Shown here: positions 25,888 to 33,951 of the stretch, piece after piece | How the letters are laid out: each line of letters starts with the position of its first letter | Position numbering within the stretch: the first letter of the stretch is position 1 | Assembly: GCF_902706285.1 (NCBI RefSeq) | Contig: NZ_CACSKD010000023.1 | Location: 1-55,652, forward strand | From: Rhizobium sp. 18055 | Lineage (GTDB): Bacteria > Pseudomonadota > Alphaproteobacteria > Rhizobiales > Rhizobiaceae | Direction: 5' to 3' | Length of the DNA: 55,652 bases | The notes under the pieces: generated by a model | Told to the model about the DNA's origin: nothing | The model's input: the letters and a program-made list of their open reading frames with translations, nothing else | Databases searched by the model: none | Translations under genes and position numbers: made by a program

Positions 25888-26190
25888 GGTCTCTCTCTAA
25901 TGACAGTCCAGATATAGGACATTTTTAAAGACAATAACAGGTGGATGGACCGCACTGTCTGAAAAGTGAGGTCGGTCGGTCGACACCCCGACACGTTTTC
26001 CGCGAATAAACAAATTCCGAGGTTTTCAATCTCGCGGAAACGATTTAGAAAACCATTCCGTGATGGTCAACTTATGCGATTGAATATGCTTCATTCTTTA
26101 CCAGGTCACTGTTCGCGCGCGTCGCGGTCCCTCTGACTGCCGACGCATTTCGCCACCGCGCAACGGGTGCGATTTACAGGGAGAGTATGG
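25888..26190. other. Regulatory spacer between the toxin-antitoxin pair and traR
   Basis: 303 bases without a gene, upstream of both vapB (minus) and traR (plus). TTTCCGCG (25997-26004) and CGCGGAAA (26033-26040) form an inverted repeat 28 bases apart, and a GTCGG...CCGAC pair lies just before it. These are candidate operators; no clear tra box was found. Confidence 0.4.
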
Positions 26191-26895
26191 ATGTCAAACT
26201 GGGTCGAGAAACTGCTGGATATCACCGTGATCGGAAACGATCAGTCCATGGTGAAGGGCGCCCTGGCCAATCTTGCTGATCGGTTCGATTTTGTGGGCTA
26301 TGCCTTCGTAAACATTCGTCCCGGGCAGACCTATGCGGTCTCCAACTACGATATCGACTGGCAGAAAATCTATGACACGCTGGACTACCGGTTCATCGAT
26401 CCGGTCATGCGTCAGGCCCAGCTGGTAAGGCGCGCTTTCGCCTGGTCCGGCGAAGCCGACAAGAGCTCGCTGTCAAAAGAGCAGAAAAACTTCTTTTCGA
26501 AAGCCGCTGATTTCAACATTCGCTCGGGCGTTTCCATCCCGGTCGCCACCGCCAACGGTGCGATGTCCATGCTGACCTTTGCATCGGCGAAGCCTTTGCT
26601 TGCCAGTGATATGGAGATCGATGCGATTATGGCTGCCTCAGCGGTCGCCCAGCTTCATACGCGTCTTGAGCACATGCGGGTCACGCCCTCCATCGAGGAA
26701 AAGATCGTCCTGACGCCGAAGCAGGTAAACTACATTCGCTGGCTGTCGCTTGGCAAAACGGTCGAGGTGATCGCTGAACTGGAGCAGGCAAAGTATGCTG
26801 GCGTCCGCTCTGCGATTGACGATGTCAGAACGCGCTACAATCTGGCCAATCATGCGCAGGTGGTGGCTTTGGCTATACGACGCGGCCTGATTTAG
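26191..26895 (+). CDS. traR: TraR, LuxR-type quorum-sensing activator of conjugation (234 aa)
   Basis: Exactly 234 residues, as in Ti-plasmid TraR, and with the same AHL-binding residues at the same numbers: Tyr53, Trp57, Asp70 and Trp85 (F-A-W-S-G). The C-terminal 65 residues carry the GerE-type helix-turn-helix (L-T-P-K-Q-V-N-Y-I-R-W-L onward). AHL-bound TraR dimers activate tra and trb promoters at tra boxes, three of which are proposed in this window. The start ATG 26191 has GGGAGAG upstream; the in-frame GTG at 26167 is rejected on length. It is convergent with traM, with a 14-base gap. Confidence 0.95.
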   Translation: MSNWVEKLLDITVIGNDQSMVKGALANLADRFDFVGYAFVNIRPGQTYAVSNYDIDWQKIYDTLDYRFIDPVMRQAQLVRRAFAWSGEADKSSLSKEQKNFFSKAADFNIRSGVSIPVATANGAMSMLTFASAKPLLASDMEIDAIMAASAVAQLHTRLEHMRVTPSIEEKIVLTPKQVNYIRWLSLGKTVEVIAELEQAKYAGVRSAIDDVRTRYNLANHAQVVALAIRRGLI

Positions 26896-26909
26896 GCTGA
26901 TCTGGCGGG

Positions 26910-27209
26910 TCAGACCTTGGGCGTATAGCCCAGAATGTGCAGGAGGGTGGTCAGCGCCGACATTTGCGCGTGCATCCTGATGGTTGCTTCGAGATAGGCA
27001 ATATGGGTATCGCTAACAAGCTCCTTGCCGGCTTTAACGTCAGCCGGCAGTTCATTGAACAGATTTTCTGCCCGCTCCAATAGATCCCGATGTTCGCGGA
27101 TTGCATCGATCGTGAGACGCTCAACGAGCGGTGACGGAAGCCCATGCAAGAGCCCTATCAGCGGCTTAAGATCGACTGCCTCGCCATTCAATCGGTCGTT
27201 GGCGTCCAT
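26910..27209 (-). CDS. traM: TraM anti-activator of TraR (99 aa)
   Basis: Matches the TraM family along its length: L-K-P-L-I-G-L-x-x-G-L-P near the start, T-I-D-A-I-R-E-H-R-D-L-L-E-R-A in the middle and M-H-A-Q-M-S-A-L-T-T-L-L-H-I-L-G-Y-T-P-K-V at the end. TraM binds TraR and blocks DNA binding, setting the quorum threshold. The ATG at 27209 has GGGAG upstream and gives the family length. Convergent with traR. Confidence 0.93.
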   Translation of the reverse strand: MDANDRLNGEAVDLKPLIGLLHGLPSPLVERLTIDAIREHRDLLERAENLFNELPADVKAGKELVSDTHIAYLEATIRMHAQMSALTTLLHILGYTPKV

Positions 27210-27610
27210 GTTCAACTCCCAAAACAGGAATGCGCGGTGCGCCCCCGCATAGTTCCTGACCCCTGGCGATCGGGGAGTTAGTAACCGAGCATGCGCCGGC
27301 CCATAGACCTTTAGTTCCGAGGAACCTGGACATACGTCCATGGCTCCCCGACCATAGATCGAGGAATTCGGCGCCCTAACGGCGGACGCCAAACCGGCAT
27401 GCGTCGGGTTACTAAGCCCGGAGGCAGCGCGTACTGCCTCACCAGCGCTTATAGCGACCTAACCTCATCCGCGCCACCGCAGATTTGTTGGCGTCCGAGG
27501 TCGGCTCGCGGCAGCGATTGAAGAAGGAGCCTAGAGGCGCTGTCGTTTTGGTGTCCAAACTGAAACGAAGGTTCGTCCAATCGTCGAACTAAATTAACCT
27601 CCGCATAGCA
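27210..27610. other. 401-base spacer between traM and the CinR-like gene
   Basis: Divergent promoter region for traM (minus) and the LuxR-type gene at 27611 (plus), with no supported gene. Most of it is occupied by the paired inverted repeats described at 27278-27440. Confidence 0.45.
27278..27440. repeat. Large nested inverted-repeat structure between traM and the luxR-type gene
   Basis: TTAGTAACC (27278-27286) and GGTTACTAA (27407-27415) are perfect 9-bp arms, with further partial pairing inward (GCATG and CCGG blocks on both sides). Inside lies TGGAC-ATAC-GTCCA (27327-27340). Immediately outside follows a third perfect hairpin, GAGGCAG-CGCGTA-CTGCCTC (27421-27440). This could be a folded RNA, a leader of traM on the minus strand, or a remnant of a small mobile element. 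Confidence 0.5.
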
Positions 27611-28483
27611 ATGCCTATCCTCGCCGGGAAGTTGCGTTTGAACCGAGAAAGCAATCAGGTTACGGCACAATCCCATGAAGTTCTGCATTGCTGCCGAACT
27701 CCTTTGGCTGATCATTCGATCTCTGAGGCAGATTGTCAGGCCGCAGTGCTTAGGAAGCGTATATTGACAGGACCTCTCGCCGATTTTTCTGACGTCAAGG
27801 AGCTCCTTGCAAAGGCGGGCGCGGTGACCGAAGCACTCCATTTGATACAGTCGGTTTATCGCGTCGATTTCATAACCTACCATCTCGCTTCGACTGTGAT
27901 CGGCGATTTTGATGCTCCTTTCGTGCGCACGACCTACCCGGATGCGTGGGTATCCACCTATTTGTTGAAGGGCTATGTCACCATCGATCCTGTCGCGCGC
28001 GAGGGCTTTCTGCGCCAACTGCCATTCGATTGGCGAGAACTTGACGTCACGCCCGAGATGCAGGTGTTTCTGGAGGACGCAATACGCCATGGGATCGGCC
28101 GCTTTGGCTTTTCCATCCCGATATCGGATAAAGCCGGCCGTCGTGCCATCCTCTCTTTGAATTCGAACGCCACCGCCGAAGACTGGGAGGATCTGGTCAG
28201 TGCTCATCGGAGTGAATGGCTCGATCTCGCGTATCTCGTCCACCAGATGGCAGTGTTCGAGCTACATGGAGCGAGCGATCCGATCCCGGTCTTGAGTCCG
28301 CGGGAACGTGAGTGCCTGTACTGGAGCGCGCTCGGCAAAGATTACAAAGATATCGGGCTTATTCTCGGCCTTTCGCATCACACGACCCGCAGCTACATCA
28401 AGTCGGCGAGGACAAAACTCGGTTGCGCCACGATCTCGGCGGCGGCCACTCTTGCCCTGAAGCTACGCGTGATCACGATATGA
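27611..28483 (+). CDS. CinR-like LuxR-family autoinducer-binding regulator (290 aa)
   Basis: A second quorum regulator. The autoinducer-binding domain (about residues 60-210) has the usual aromatic/acidic pattern (D-F-I-T-Y-H, D-A-W-V-S-T-Y, T-I-D-P-V, P-F-D-W), and the last 65 residues form a GerE-type helix-turn-helix (L-S-P-R-E-R-E-C-L-Y-W-S-A-L-G-K). At 290 residues it is about 45 longer than CinR-type proteins. The first 45 residues look unstructured, so a downstream start such as the GTG at 27746 is possible. It is followed 117 bases later by the AHL synthase, the classic cinR-cinI layout. R. etli p42a carries a cinR among its conjugation regulators, to my knowledge. Confidence 0.85.
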   Translation: MPILAGKLRLNRESNQVTAQSHEVLHCCRTPLADHSISEADCQAAVLRKRILTGPLADFSDVKELLAKAGAVTEALHLIQSVYRVDFITYHLASTVIGDFDAPFVRTTYPDAWVSTYLLKGYVTIDPVAREGFLRQLPFDWRELDVTPEMQVFLEDAIRHGIGRFGFSIPISDKAGRRAILSLNSNATAEDWEDLVSAHRSEWLDLAYLVHQMAVFELHGASDPIPVLSPRERECLYWSALGKDYKDIGLILGLSHHTTRSYIKSARTKLGCATISAAATLALKLRVITI

Positions 28484-28511
28484 GCCGACCGCCCGCCAGC
28501 CTTTGACAATA

Positions 28512-28539
28512 CCCGCATATGGGTCTGACCATATGCGGG
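28512..28539. promoter_or_regulatory. Perfect 11-bp-arm palindrome upstream of the AHL synthase gene
   Basis: CCCGCATATGG (28512-28522) and CCATATGCGGG (28529-28539) are exact inverted repeats around six bases, ending 61 bases before the synthase start. No T-run follows, so a LuxR-type operator is more likely than a terminator of the upstream gene, though a terminator role cannot be excluded. Confidence 0.6.
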
Positions 28540-28600
28540 AATATCTGGCTCCTCCGCCGGGCGGCATCTTCCAGCCAAGATCAACAGCTGGAGATAAACC

Positions 28601-29263
28601 TTGTTCATTCTGGTTCAAGCGCATCAATACACCCGTTATCAGGCTCTCATGGATCAGGCATTTCGCCTGCGCAAACGCGTGTTTCACGATCAACTCGGTT
28701 GGGCCGTGACAATCGATGGTGATTGCGAGCGCGACGAGTACGATGCTCTGCGGCCGGCTTACCTGATGTGGTGCAATGATCGCGCGGATCGCCTTTACGG
28801 AACGCTGCGGCTGATGCCAACCACCGGCCCGACGCTTCTTTACAACGTCTTCCGCGACACGTTTGCGGGTGCCAGCCTGATCGCACCCGGAATCTACGAA
28901 GGGACGCGAATGTGCCTCGATGAGGAAATACTCTCCGAGGACTTTGCGAACCTGGAAACGGGCAAGGCTTTCGGCATGCTGTTGCTGGCGTTGTGCGAAT
29001 GCGGATTGTCGCACGGTATCGAGACGCTGGTCTCGAACTACGAGCCGCACCTGGCGCGCGTCTATCGTCGGGCGGGGCTCGCCGTTGAAGAGGTTGGCCG
29101 CGCAAACGGCTATGGTCGCTCGCCGGTTTGCTGCGGTGTTTTCGAAGTTTCAGAGGAGGTTCGCACGCGCATGCAGCAGGCGCTCGGAGTCGGGGCTCCC
29201 CTCTATGCAGGATATCGGCCGCACAAAAAGGCGGACAGCGAGACCGTGCGCATATCGGCCTGA
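28601..29263 (+). CDS. Acyl-homoserine-lactone synthase, CinI-type (220 aa)
   Basis: A LuxI-fold synthase with the conserved R-L-R-K-R-V-F ... W, D-E-Y-D, R-L-M-P-T-T-G-P and E-G-T-R-M-C residues. The middle and C-terminus (C-E-C-G-L-S-H-G-I-E-T-L-V-S-N-Y-E-P and P-V-C-C-G-V-F-E-V-S) follow CinI of R. leguminosarum much more closely than TraI of Ti plasmids. It should make the AHL read by TraR and/or the CinR-like protein, but the acyl chain cannot be deduced. The start is a TTG at 28601 with GGAGA six bases upstream; no ATG fits. It is convergent with trbI. Confidence 0.88.
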   Translation: MFILVQAHQYTRYQALMDQAFRLRKRVFHDQLGWAVTIDGDCERDEYDALRPAYLMWCNDRADRLYGTLRLMPTTGPTLLYNVFRDTFAGASLIAPGIYEGTRMCLDEEILSEDFANLETGKAFGMLLLALCECGLSHGIETLVSNYEPHLARVYRRAGLAVEEVGRANGYGRSPVCCGVFEVSEEVRTRMQQALGVGAPLYAGYRPHKKADSETVRISA

Positions 29264-29281
29264 CCCAGGAATTGTCCAAAG

Positions 29282-29312
29282 GGCGGTTGCGGCAACGTGT
29301 GCCTCAACCGCC
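29282..29312 (-). terminator. Hairpin between the convergent synthase and trbI genes
   Basis: GGCGGTTG (29282-29289) and CAACCGCC (29305-29312) can pair across 15 bases. The right arm is the last codons and stop of trbI. On the minus strand CCCTTT follows, so it may end the trb transcript; the T tract is weak. Confidence 0.4.
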
Positions 29313-30599
29313 ATAATTTCCGGGAAAGACAATATCCTGGTCGACGAGAACGTTGAACTTGTAGCCCGGTCGGATCTGGATAGTGGGCTGAACATTCAGG
29401 TTCTTGGAAATCGTCTGCTCCGCGACGCGGCCGAAGGTCTCCGCAAAGTTCCTGCGTGCCGCGTCAGAGGCTGTATCCTGTGTGGCGAGGGTGGAACTCT
29501 CCGGAACTGCCATATCGATGCCAGTACCAATCAGTGCAACAAGCGCCGCCGAACCGAAGGTGCGGAAATAGTGATTATTGACCTTATCAGAGAACCCGCC
29601 ATAGCCCTGCGAGTCCGTTCCAGCCATGCCACCGATCTGTAGTGTTGAGCCATTCGGGAAGATGACATCCGTCCAGACGACCAGAACGCGGCTTTGGCCA
29701 AACGAGACCTTGCTGTCATAGCGGCCGAGTAATTTGGTACCCTGCGGAATGAGAAGAAAATGCCCTGTGGCACTGTCGTAGATGTGCTGGCTCACCTGCG
29801 CTGTGATCCGGCCCGGCAAATCGGAAATGATACCGGTAATCATGGTCGCAGGGATGACCGAGCCGCGCTTCAATTCATAGCGCGACTGCTGGGGTACAAC
29901 CTGGTTCGGCAAGTAGCCGAGATCCTTGATGTCGGCGTTGAAGAAATCTTCCTTCGAAGTCTGTCCATTTGGATCGGCATTCTGCCCCATCAAACCTGAT
30001 TTCATGGCAGCGGCGTAGAGATCAGAGGCACCGTTATTGGTGGCCGGCTTCCGGTCTGTTGTCCTGGTGTCGTTGGAGATATTTCCCAACTCCGAGATTT
30101 TGACCTTCAGCGGCGAGTCAAATGCAGTCGCACGGGCCTGAAGGCTGGCCATCCGCTGTCGCTGCTGTTCACGCAGGACTTGTTCGCGCTGCTCGCGGCG
30201 AAGTCGGGCCAACCATTCTTCTTCCGACTCCATTCGCGGTCGGCGCTCTTCCCGTGCCTGCTGCTTTATCTGCTCCTCTTCAATCGGCTTGGCCTCCACC
30301 TTTGTCTGGGTTGCAGGCGTGGGCTGGAATACGGGCTGCTCTTCGCGATCCCCGATGATGCCGTCTTTCACCCCGCGCTTCATCTGATCAGCGAAGGTCG
30401 ATGCCGGGACGTTCGAGCCTGCTTCATCCGGAATTCTGTCGCCGAAACGTAGTCCCCGGGATGAGATGCCGTAGACAAGGACACCGGCGACGACGACTGC
30501 GATACCGATACCAAAGAACACCGGCAGGCGATTGAGCCGTTTCATGCCCTTTTCCTGCGAGGCGCTGCTCGGATTGCCGAGCTGGAGCGACTGGACCAT
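29304..30599 (-). CDS. trbI: TrbI, T4SS channel protein (VirB10-like, 431 aa)
   Basis: The bridge protein of the mating channel spanning both membranes. It has a short cytoplasmic N-terminus, one transmembrane helix near residues 25-47 (F-F-G-I-G-I-A-V-V-V-A-G-V-L-V), a Pro/Gln/Glu-rich periplasmic linker with charged helices, and a C-terminal VirB10 beta-barrel-type domain (A-T-M-I-T-G-I-I-S-D-L-P-G-R-I-T-A-Q-V-S-Q and I-P-Q-G-T-K-L-L-G-R-Y). Last gene of the trb operon, 12 bases after trbH. Intact. Confidence 0.93.
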   Translation of the reverse strand: MVQSLQLGNPSSASQEKGMKRLNRLPVFFGIGIAVVVAGVLVYGISSRGLRFGDRIPDEAGSNVPASTFADQMKRGVKDGIIGDREEQPVFQPTPATQTKVEAKPIEEEQIKQQAREERRPRMESEEEWLARLRREQREQVLREQQRQRMASLQARATAFDSPLKVKISELGNISNDTRTTDRKPATNNGASDLYAAAMKSGLMGQNADPNGQTSKEDFFNADIKDLGYLPNQVVPQQSRYELKRGSVIPATMITGIISDLPGRITAQVSQHIYDSATGHFLLIPQGTKLLGRYDSKVSFGQSRVLVVWTDVIFPNGSTLQIGGMAGTDSQGYGGFSDKVNNHYFRTFGSAALVALIGTGIDMAVPESSTLATQDTASDAARRNFAETFGRVAEQTISKNLNVQPTIQIRPGYKFNVLVDQDIVFPGNYGG

Positions 30600-30611
30600 A
30601 TCTGTCTCTCC

Positions 30612-31055
30612 TCAGTTTCGCTTCATTAATGAAAGCGGGCTCGCCGGCGTGGCGCCACCAGATGACACCGAATAGGCCCGCCCAAGCTCGAGTGTCTCGC
30701 TGGAAAGCCTCACTAGCACCTGTCCATCAACGTCGATCAACGAATATGCCAGCTCGATCGGTTTGGCGGTATCTTTGACGGAGCGTGCCTTGTCATCCGT
30801 CACGACAGTGAAACCCCACCCATTTAACGCGGCCTCGAGCGCGGTCGAGAACTCCGATGCGTCGCTGTGAAGCCTGATCGGTGTGACGGTTGACCCTGCC
30901 TGCTCGGCATAACGCCCAGCTATGTCGCCAGCGATCGCGCTTGCGGCGGGGCCGGTTACCGTCGAAGGCGCGGCGCTCGTCGAAAGCGCGTCTGTTCCGG
31001 TCTGGCAACCAGAGAGAAGAACGCCAGCAGCAAAAGGAAGAACGCAAAGGCGCAT
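30612..31055 (-). CDS. trbH: TrbH, lipoprotein of the Trb mating channel (147 aa)
   Basis: Has a lipoprotein signal sequence (MRLCVLPFAAGVLLSGCQTG) with the lipobox L-S-G-C, so the mature protein begins at Cys17 and is anchored by lipid, probably to the outer membrane. The remainder is a small mixed alpha/beta domain ending in S-L-M-K-R-N. It lies three bases after trbG. The position between trbG and trbI is diagnostic even though TrbH sequences are poorly conserved. Confidence 0.85.
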   Translation of the reverse strand: MRLCVLPFAAGVLLSGCQTGTDALSTSAAPSTVTGPAASAIAGDIAGRYAEQAGSTVTPIRLHSDASEFSTALEAALNGWGFTVVTDDKARSVKDTAKPIELAYSLIDVDGQVLVRLSSETLELGRAYSVSSGGATPASPLSLMKRN

Positions 31056-31058
31056 CGA

Positions 31059-31889
31059 TCAGCCTCCCCGCCGGATGGTGATTTTCTGCTGACGCCAGCC
31101 GACGCCCGAAACAAGGACAGCCTTGTCGATGTTGTAATCGACAATCATCATGTCGTTCTTCATCCGGTAGTTTACGATCCGGTTTTGCCCGCCAGAGACC
31201 ACGAAGAGGACCGGCGCATCCTGACCAGAGAGTGCTCGCGGAAACTGTATGTAGGTCTTCTGTCCATCTGAATAGACGCGCTTCGGCTTCCAGGGCGCGC
31301 TGCCGCTCAGTGAATAGGCGAAGGCAAGTTGCTCTGGCGGCACGCCGCCGTCGGCATTGGTCATCGTCTGAATGCGAGCGTTGATGTCGGACAATCTCGT
31401 CGCGGCCTCCTCCGGATACTCGAAACCAACGCGGGCCATGTACTGGCTTGGATGCGATTTGAGCTGAATATGATAAGTGCGCCTCGACGTCGTCACGACC
31501 ATCGATGTGACCAGCCCGGCCTCAGACGGTTTGACTATCAGGTGAATTGCCTGTCCGCCGGCAGCACCGGATGTTGCGGGCTCGATTTTCCAGCGCACGG
31601 TGTCGCCGACAAGAACGTCGCGCACAATCTCCCCACCCTGAAGCTCGATGTCGCAGACCTGTAAAGGTGAGCAGACGACAGAAGGCTGCGTCTCACCGAA
31701 CAGGAAGATGACCTTTCCGTCGGCTCCCGTCGTCACCAGTCCCCGCTGCCCACGCCATTTGTTGGAGAGCGTGGTTCCCTTGGCCTCATTCGTTGTCAGG
31801 TTCTGGGTAAAGCCCGTTGTCGTCGCCGTGATCAAAAGCGCAAGTGCGGTCATGCAGCAAAGCGCTGCCCGCTCTAACCTTGTATTCAT
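31059..31889 (-). CDS. trbG: TrbG, VirB9-like T4SS protein (276 aa)
   Basis: A periplasmic/outer-membrane channel component. An N-terminal signal peptide (hydrophobic residues 10-25, T-A-L-A-L-L-I-T-A-T-T-T-G-F-T-Q) precedes the VirB9/CagX domain, with V-R-D-V-L-V-G-D-T-V-R-W-K, L-I-V-K-P and the R-R-T-Y-H-I-Q-L-K-S motif and a C-terminal R-K/Y-S-D-G-Q-K-T-Y-I-Q-F-P segment. Expected to pair with lipoprotein TrbH and TrbI in the core complex. Confidence 0.93.
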   Translation of the reverse strand: MNTRLERAALCCMTALALLITATTTGFTQNLTTNEAKGTTLSNKWRGQRGLVTTGADGKVIFLFGETQPSVVCSPLQVCDIELQGGEIVRDVLVGDTVRWKIEPATSGAAGGQAIHLIVKPSEAGLVTSMVVTTSRRTYHIQLKSHPSQYMARVGFEYPEEAATRLSDINARIQTMTNADGGVPPEQLAFAYSLSGSAPWKPKRVYSDGQKTYIQFPRALSGQDAPVLFVVSGGQNRIVNYRMKNDMMIVDYNIDKAVLVSGVGWRQQKITIRRGG

Positions 31890-31904
31890 TGAAGTCCCCT
31901 GCCC

Positions 31905-32567
31905 TTACAGTTGCGCGGTCCAGTCGAAGTCCTTGACATAGAGGCCGATGGGATTGAGCCGGATCGTTGCCTCGTCCTGGGGCGCGGTGATCGCCACCGT
32001 GGCTATGCCGCGAAATCGGCGTGTCGCGATTTCCTTGCCCTTGCGGTCCCGTTCGTACTCAGTCCAGTCGATCTGATAGGTCTGGTTCGACAGCGCGACG
32101 ATGTTGTTCACCTCGATGGCGACGGTCGCTTTCACAGCCTTTTCGAATGGCGAGTTGCCCCGGAACCAGGCATTGACCTTCTGGGTCGATGGATCGCTTG
32201 TCCGAAGAAGTGCATAGGTCCTGTCGATGTATTGTTTCTGGACGACGGCATCAGGCGTGATGGAGCGGAAACTGGTGATAAAACCGCCGAGCGTGGCCCG
32301 GATGACCCGGGCATCAGCATATTCGATCTGCTGCGGAAATCCTGCCGAGACGGTGTTTCCGAGCTTGTCGACCTCGACGATGTACGGCACGAGTTTGACC
32401 TGCGTGCTCAGATACAGCGAGTAGCCGAAACCGATTGCCGCCATGCCAAGGCTCAAGATGCCGACCGTCCGCCATGCCGAGGCCGCCCTCACGTAAGAGC
32501 CGTATCGTTCCGACCATTCCTGCCTCGCGGCAAGGTACGGGTTCTCGGGGGCGCGTTGCGCTGCCAT
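31905..32567 (-). CDS. trbF: TrbF, VirB8-like T4SS protein (220 aa)
   Basis: An inner-membrane assembly factor: N-terminal P-E-N-P-Y-L-A-A-R-Q-E-W-S-E-R-Y-G, one transmembrane helix near residues 35-55, then a VirB8-type periplasmic domain (V-P-Y-I-V-E-V-D-K-L-G). The order trbL-trbF-trbG matches Ti plasmids. No anomalies. Confidence 0.93.
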   Translation of the reverse strand: MAAQRAPENPYLAARQEWSERYGSYVRAASAWRTVGILSLGMAAIGFGYSLYLSTQVKLVPYIVEVDKLGNTVSAGFPQQIEYADARVIRATLGGFITSFRSITPDAVVQKQYIDRTYALLRTSDPSTQKVNAWFRGNSPFEKAVKATVAIEVNNIVALSNQTYQIDWTEYERDRKGKEIATRRFRGIATVAITAPQDEATIRLNPIGLYVKDFDWTAQL

Positions 32568-32588
32568 ATTGTGTTCCCTGTCTTGAAT

Positions 32589-33770
32589 TTACGATTTGTC
32601 CTGCCGCTCCGGCGGCTGACCGGGTGAGGCTCCTTTGCCACGAGCCTGGTCGAGCTTCGCGTTCGCCAGGCCAAGGATGGAGCCGGCATAGGCACCGGGT
32701 GACCCGATCGCCTTCTCCTTGGCCGCGGATCCTGCGGCCTGTGCTCCTGAACCAAAGCTTGCACCAATCCCGCGAAGAGTAGCGCCGGCGGTCGAAGATC
32801 CCGCGGCCCGAGCCGATTGTGCTGCGGCATATCCTGCCCCCGCAGCGCCAGCCGCAAGAAAGGCGGCGCCGGCAGCGAACGACGCAGCCTGGCCGCCATG
32901 ACGAATGGTCTCCATGCCGCCAGTGACGGACGCTCCCTGAACGACGCCTTGGATAATGTTCGGCACATACATCGCGATGATGAACACCACGACGGCGATG
33001 CCGGCGATCGCAAGTGCGGTCTGAAATTGATCACCGATATTCGGTTCGTTGGCGAGCCCGATTAGTACCTCGGAACCAATGCGGGAGATCATGACGAGCG
33101 CCATCAGTTTCATGCCAACCGAAAACGCGTAAACCAGATATCGGACAGCAAAATCCTTGGTGAACGACGAGCCGCCAAGCCCAAGCATGATCATCCCGGC
33201 GAGAAGTCCAAGATACATCTCGACCATGACGGAGACAAAGATTGCTGCGACGAGAGAAAATGCGATCACCGTCACGACCATTGCAAATGCGGCCGATATC
33301 GCCAGTGCATTATCCTCGAAAAGCCCGAATTGCACTTTGGCTGACATCTTCGTTGCTACCGTCAGACCGGCATTGAAGACGTCTGCAGGTGAGGCCGTAC
33401 CTCCACCGGCGCCGATCTGAAAAAGACTGTCCACCACGGCTTTGGCGAATGTCGGTCCTTGCGTCAGCACGAAGGCAAAGAATCCCACAAACAGGATCCG
33501 CCTGACGAGCTCGGCGAACCAGCTGTCCAGTGATGCGGCCTGCAATGCCAACCAAACAGCAGCAATTCCGATTTCAATAGTGGCGAGAATCCAGAAGAGA
33601 GATTTCGCTGCGTCCATCACGGTGGTCTCCCACCCTTTGGCCGCACTTGTAATCTGGGTCTGAAGAGAAGTTAGAACAGAGCCTTCCTGTGCAAGAGCCG
33701 GCTGAGCAATCACGACAGGTAGTGTGACAACTAGCAGAGCGACCCGAAGTTCGCTGTTGGAAATTGTCAT
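32589..33770 (-). CDS. trbL: TrbL, VirB6-like polytopic membrane protein (393 aa)
   Basis: A signal-like N-terminus (L-R-V-A-L-L-V-V-T-L-P-V-V-I-A-Q-P-A-L-A) is followed by at least five to six membrane segments between residues 60 and 290, including the glycine-rich L-L-A-G-M-I-M-L-G-L-G-G-S region. The C-terminal 100 residues are an alanine/glycine-rich soluble tail ending in basic residues. TrbL is the inner-membrane pore-forming subunit. It starts just after trbK. Confidence 0.92.
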   Translation of the reverse strand: MTISNSELRVALLVVTLPVVIAQPALAQEGSVLTSLQTQITSAAKGWETTVMDAAKSLFWILATIEIGIAAVWLALQAASLDSWFAELVRRILFVGFFAFVLTQGPTFAKAVVDSLFQIGAGGGTASPADVFNAGLTVATKMSAKVQFGLFEDNALAISAAFAMVVTVIAFSLVAAIFVSVMVEMYLGLLAGMIMLGLGGSSFTKDFAVRYLVYAFSVGMKLMALVMISRIGSEVLIGLANEPNIGDQFQTALAIAGIAVVVFIIAMYVPNIIQGVVQGASVTGGMETIRHGGQAASFAAGAAFLAAGAAGAGYAAAQSARAAGSSTAGATLRGIGASFGSGAQAAGSAAKEKAIGSPGAYAGSILGLANAKLDQARGKGASPGQPPERQDKS

Positions 33771-33774
33771 CGGT

Positions 33775-33951
33775 TCACCATTCGACCTTCATCTTCTCTC
33801 CGCCAGAAGTCGGGTAGGTCTTCGACGAGCCGAAAAACGTTGCGCGTCGGTTCTGCGCGCCCTGTTTCTCGGGAATCAAGAACCATAGACCGGCACTGCC
33901 AATGGCGAGCGACGTTGCGATTGCGATCAAGATTAGCTTCGTTCTCACCAT
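33775..33951 (-). CDS. trbK: TrbK entry-exclusion protein (58 aa)
   Basis: A short protein with one N-terminal hydrophobic helix (L-I-L-I-A-I-A-T-S-L-A-I-G-S-A-G-L-W-F) followed by a small polar domain. In Ti and RP4 systems TrbK prevents redundant uptake of the same plasmid. Its ATG overlaps the trbJ stop. The last 11 residues, T-S-G-G-E-K-M-K-V-E-W, are identical to the last 11 of TrbJ, and R-R and F-F pairs upstream also align. No lipobox cysteine is present, unlike RP4 TrbK. Confidence 0.85.
   Translation of the reverse strand: MVRTKLILIAIATSLAIGSAGLWFLIPEKQGAQNRRATFFGSSKTYPTSGGEKMKVEW

Noticed and set aside
27471..27490. Another tra-box-like site (GCAGATTTG)
   Set aside because: The flanks do not form an inverted repeat comparable with the three accepted boxes.
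31911..32627. 238-codon plus-strand frame opposite trbF
   Set aside because: Antisense shadow; trbF is clearly VirB8-like and in operon.
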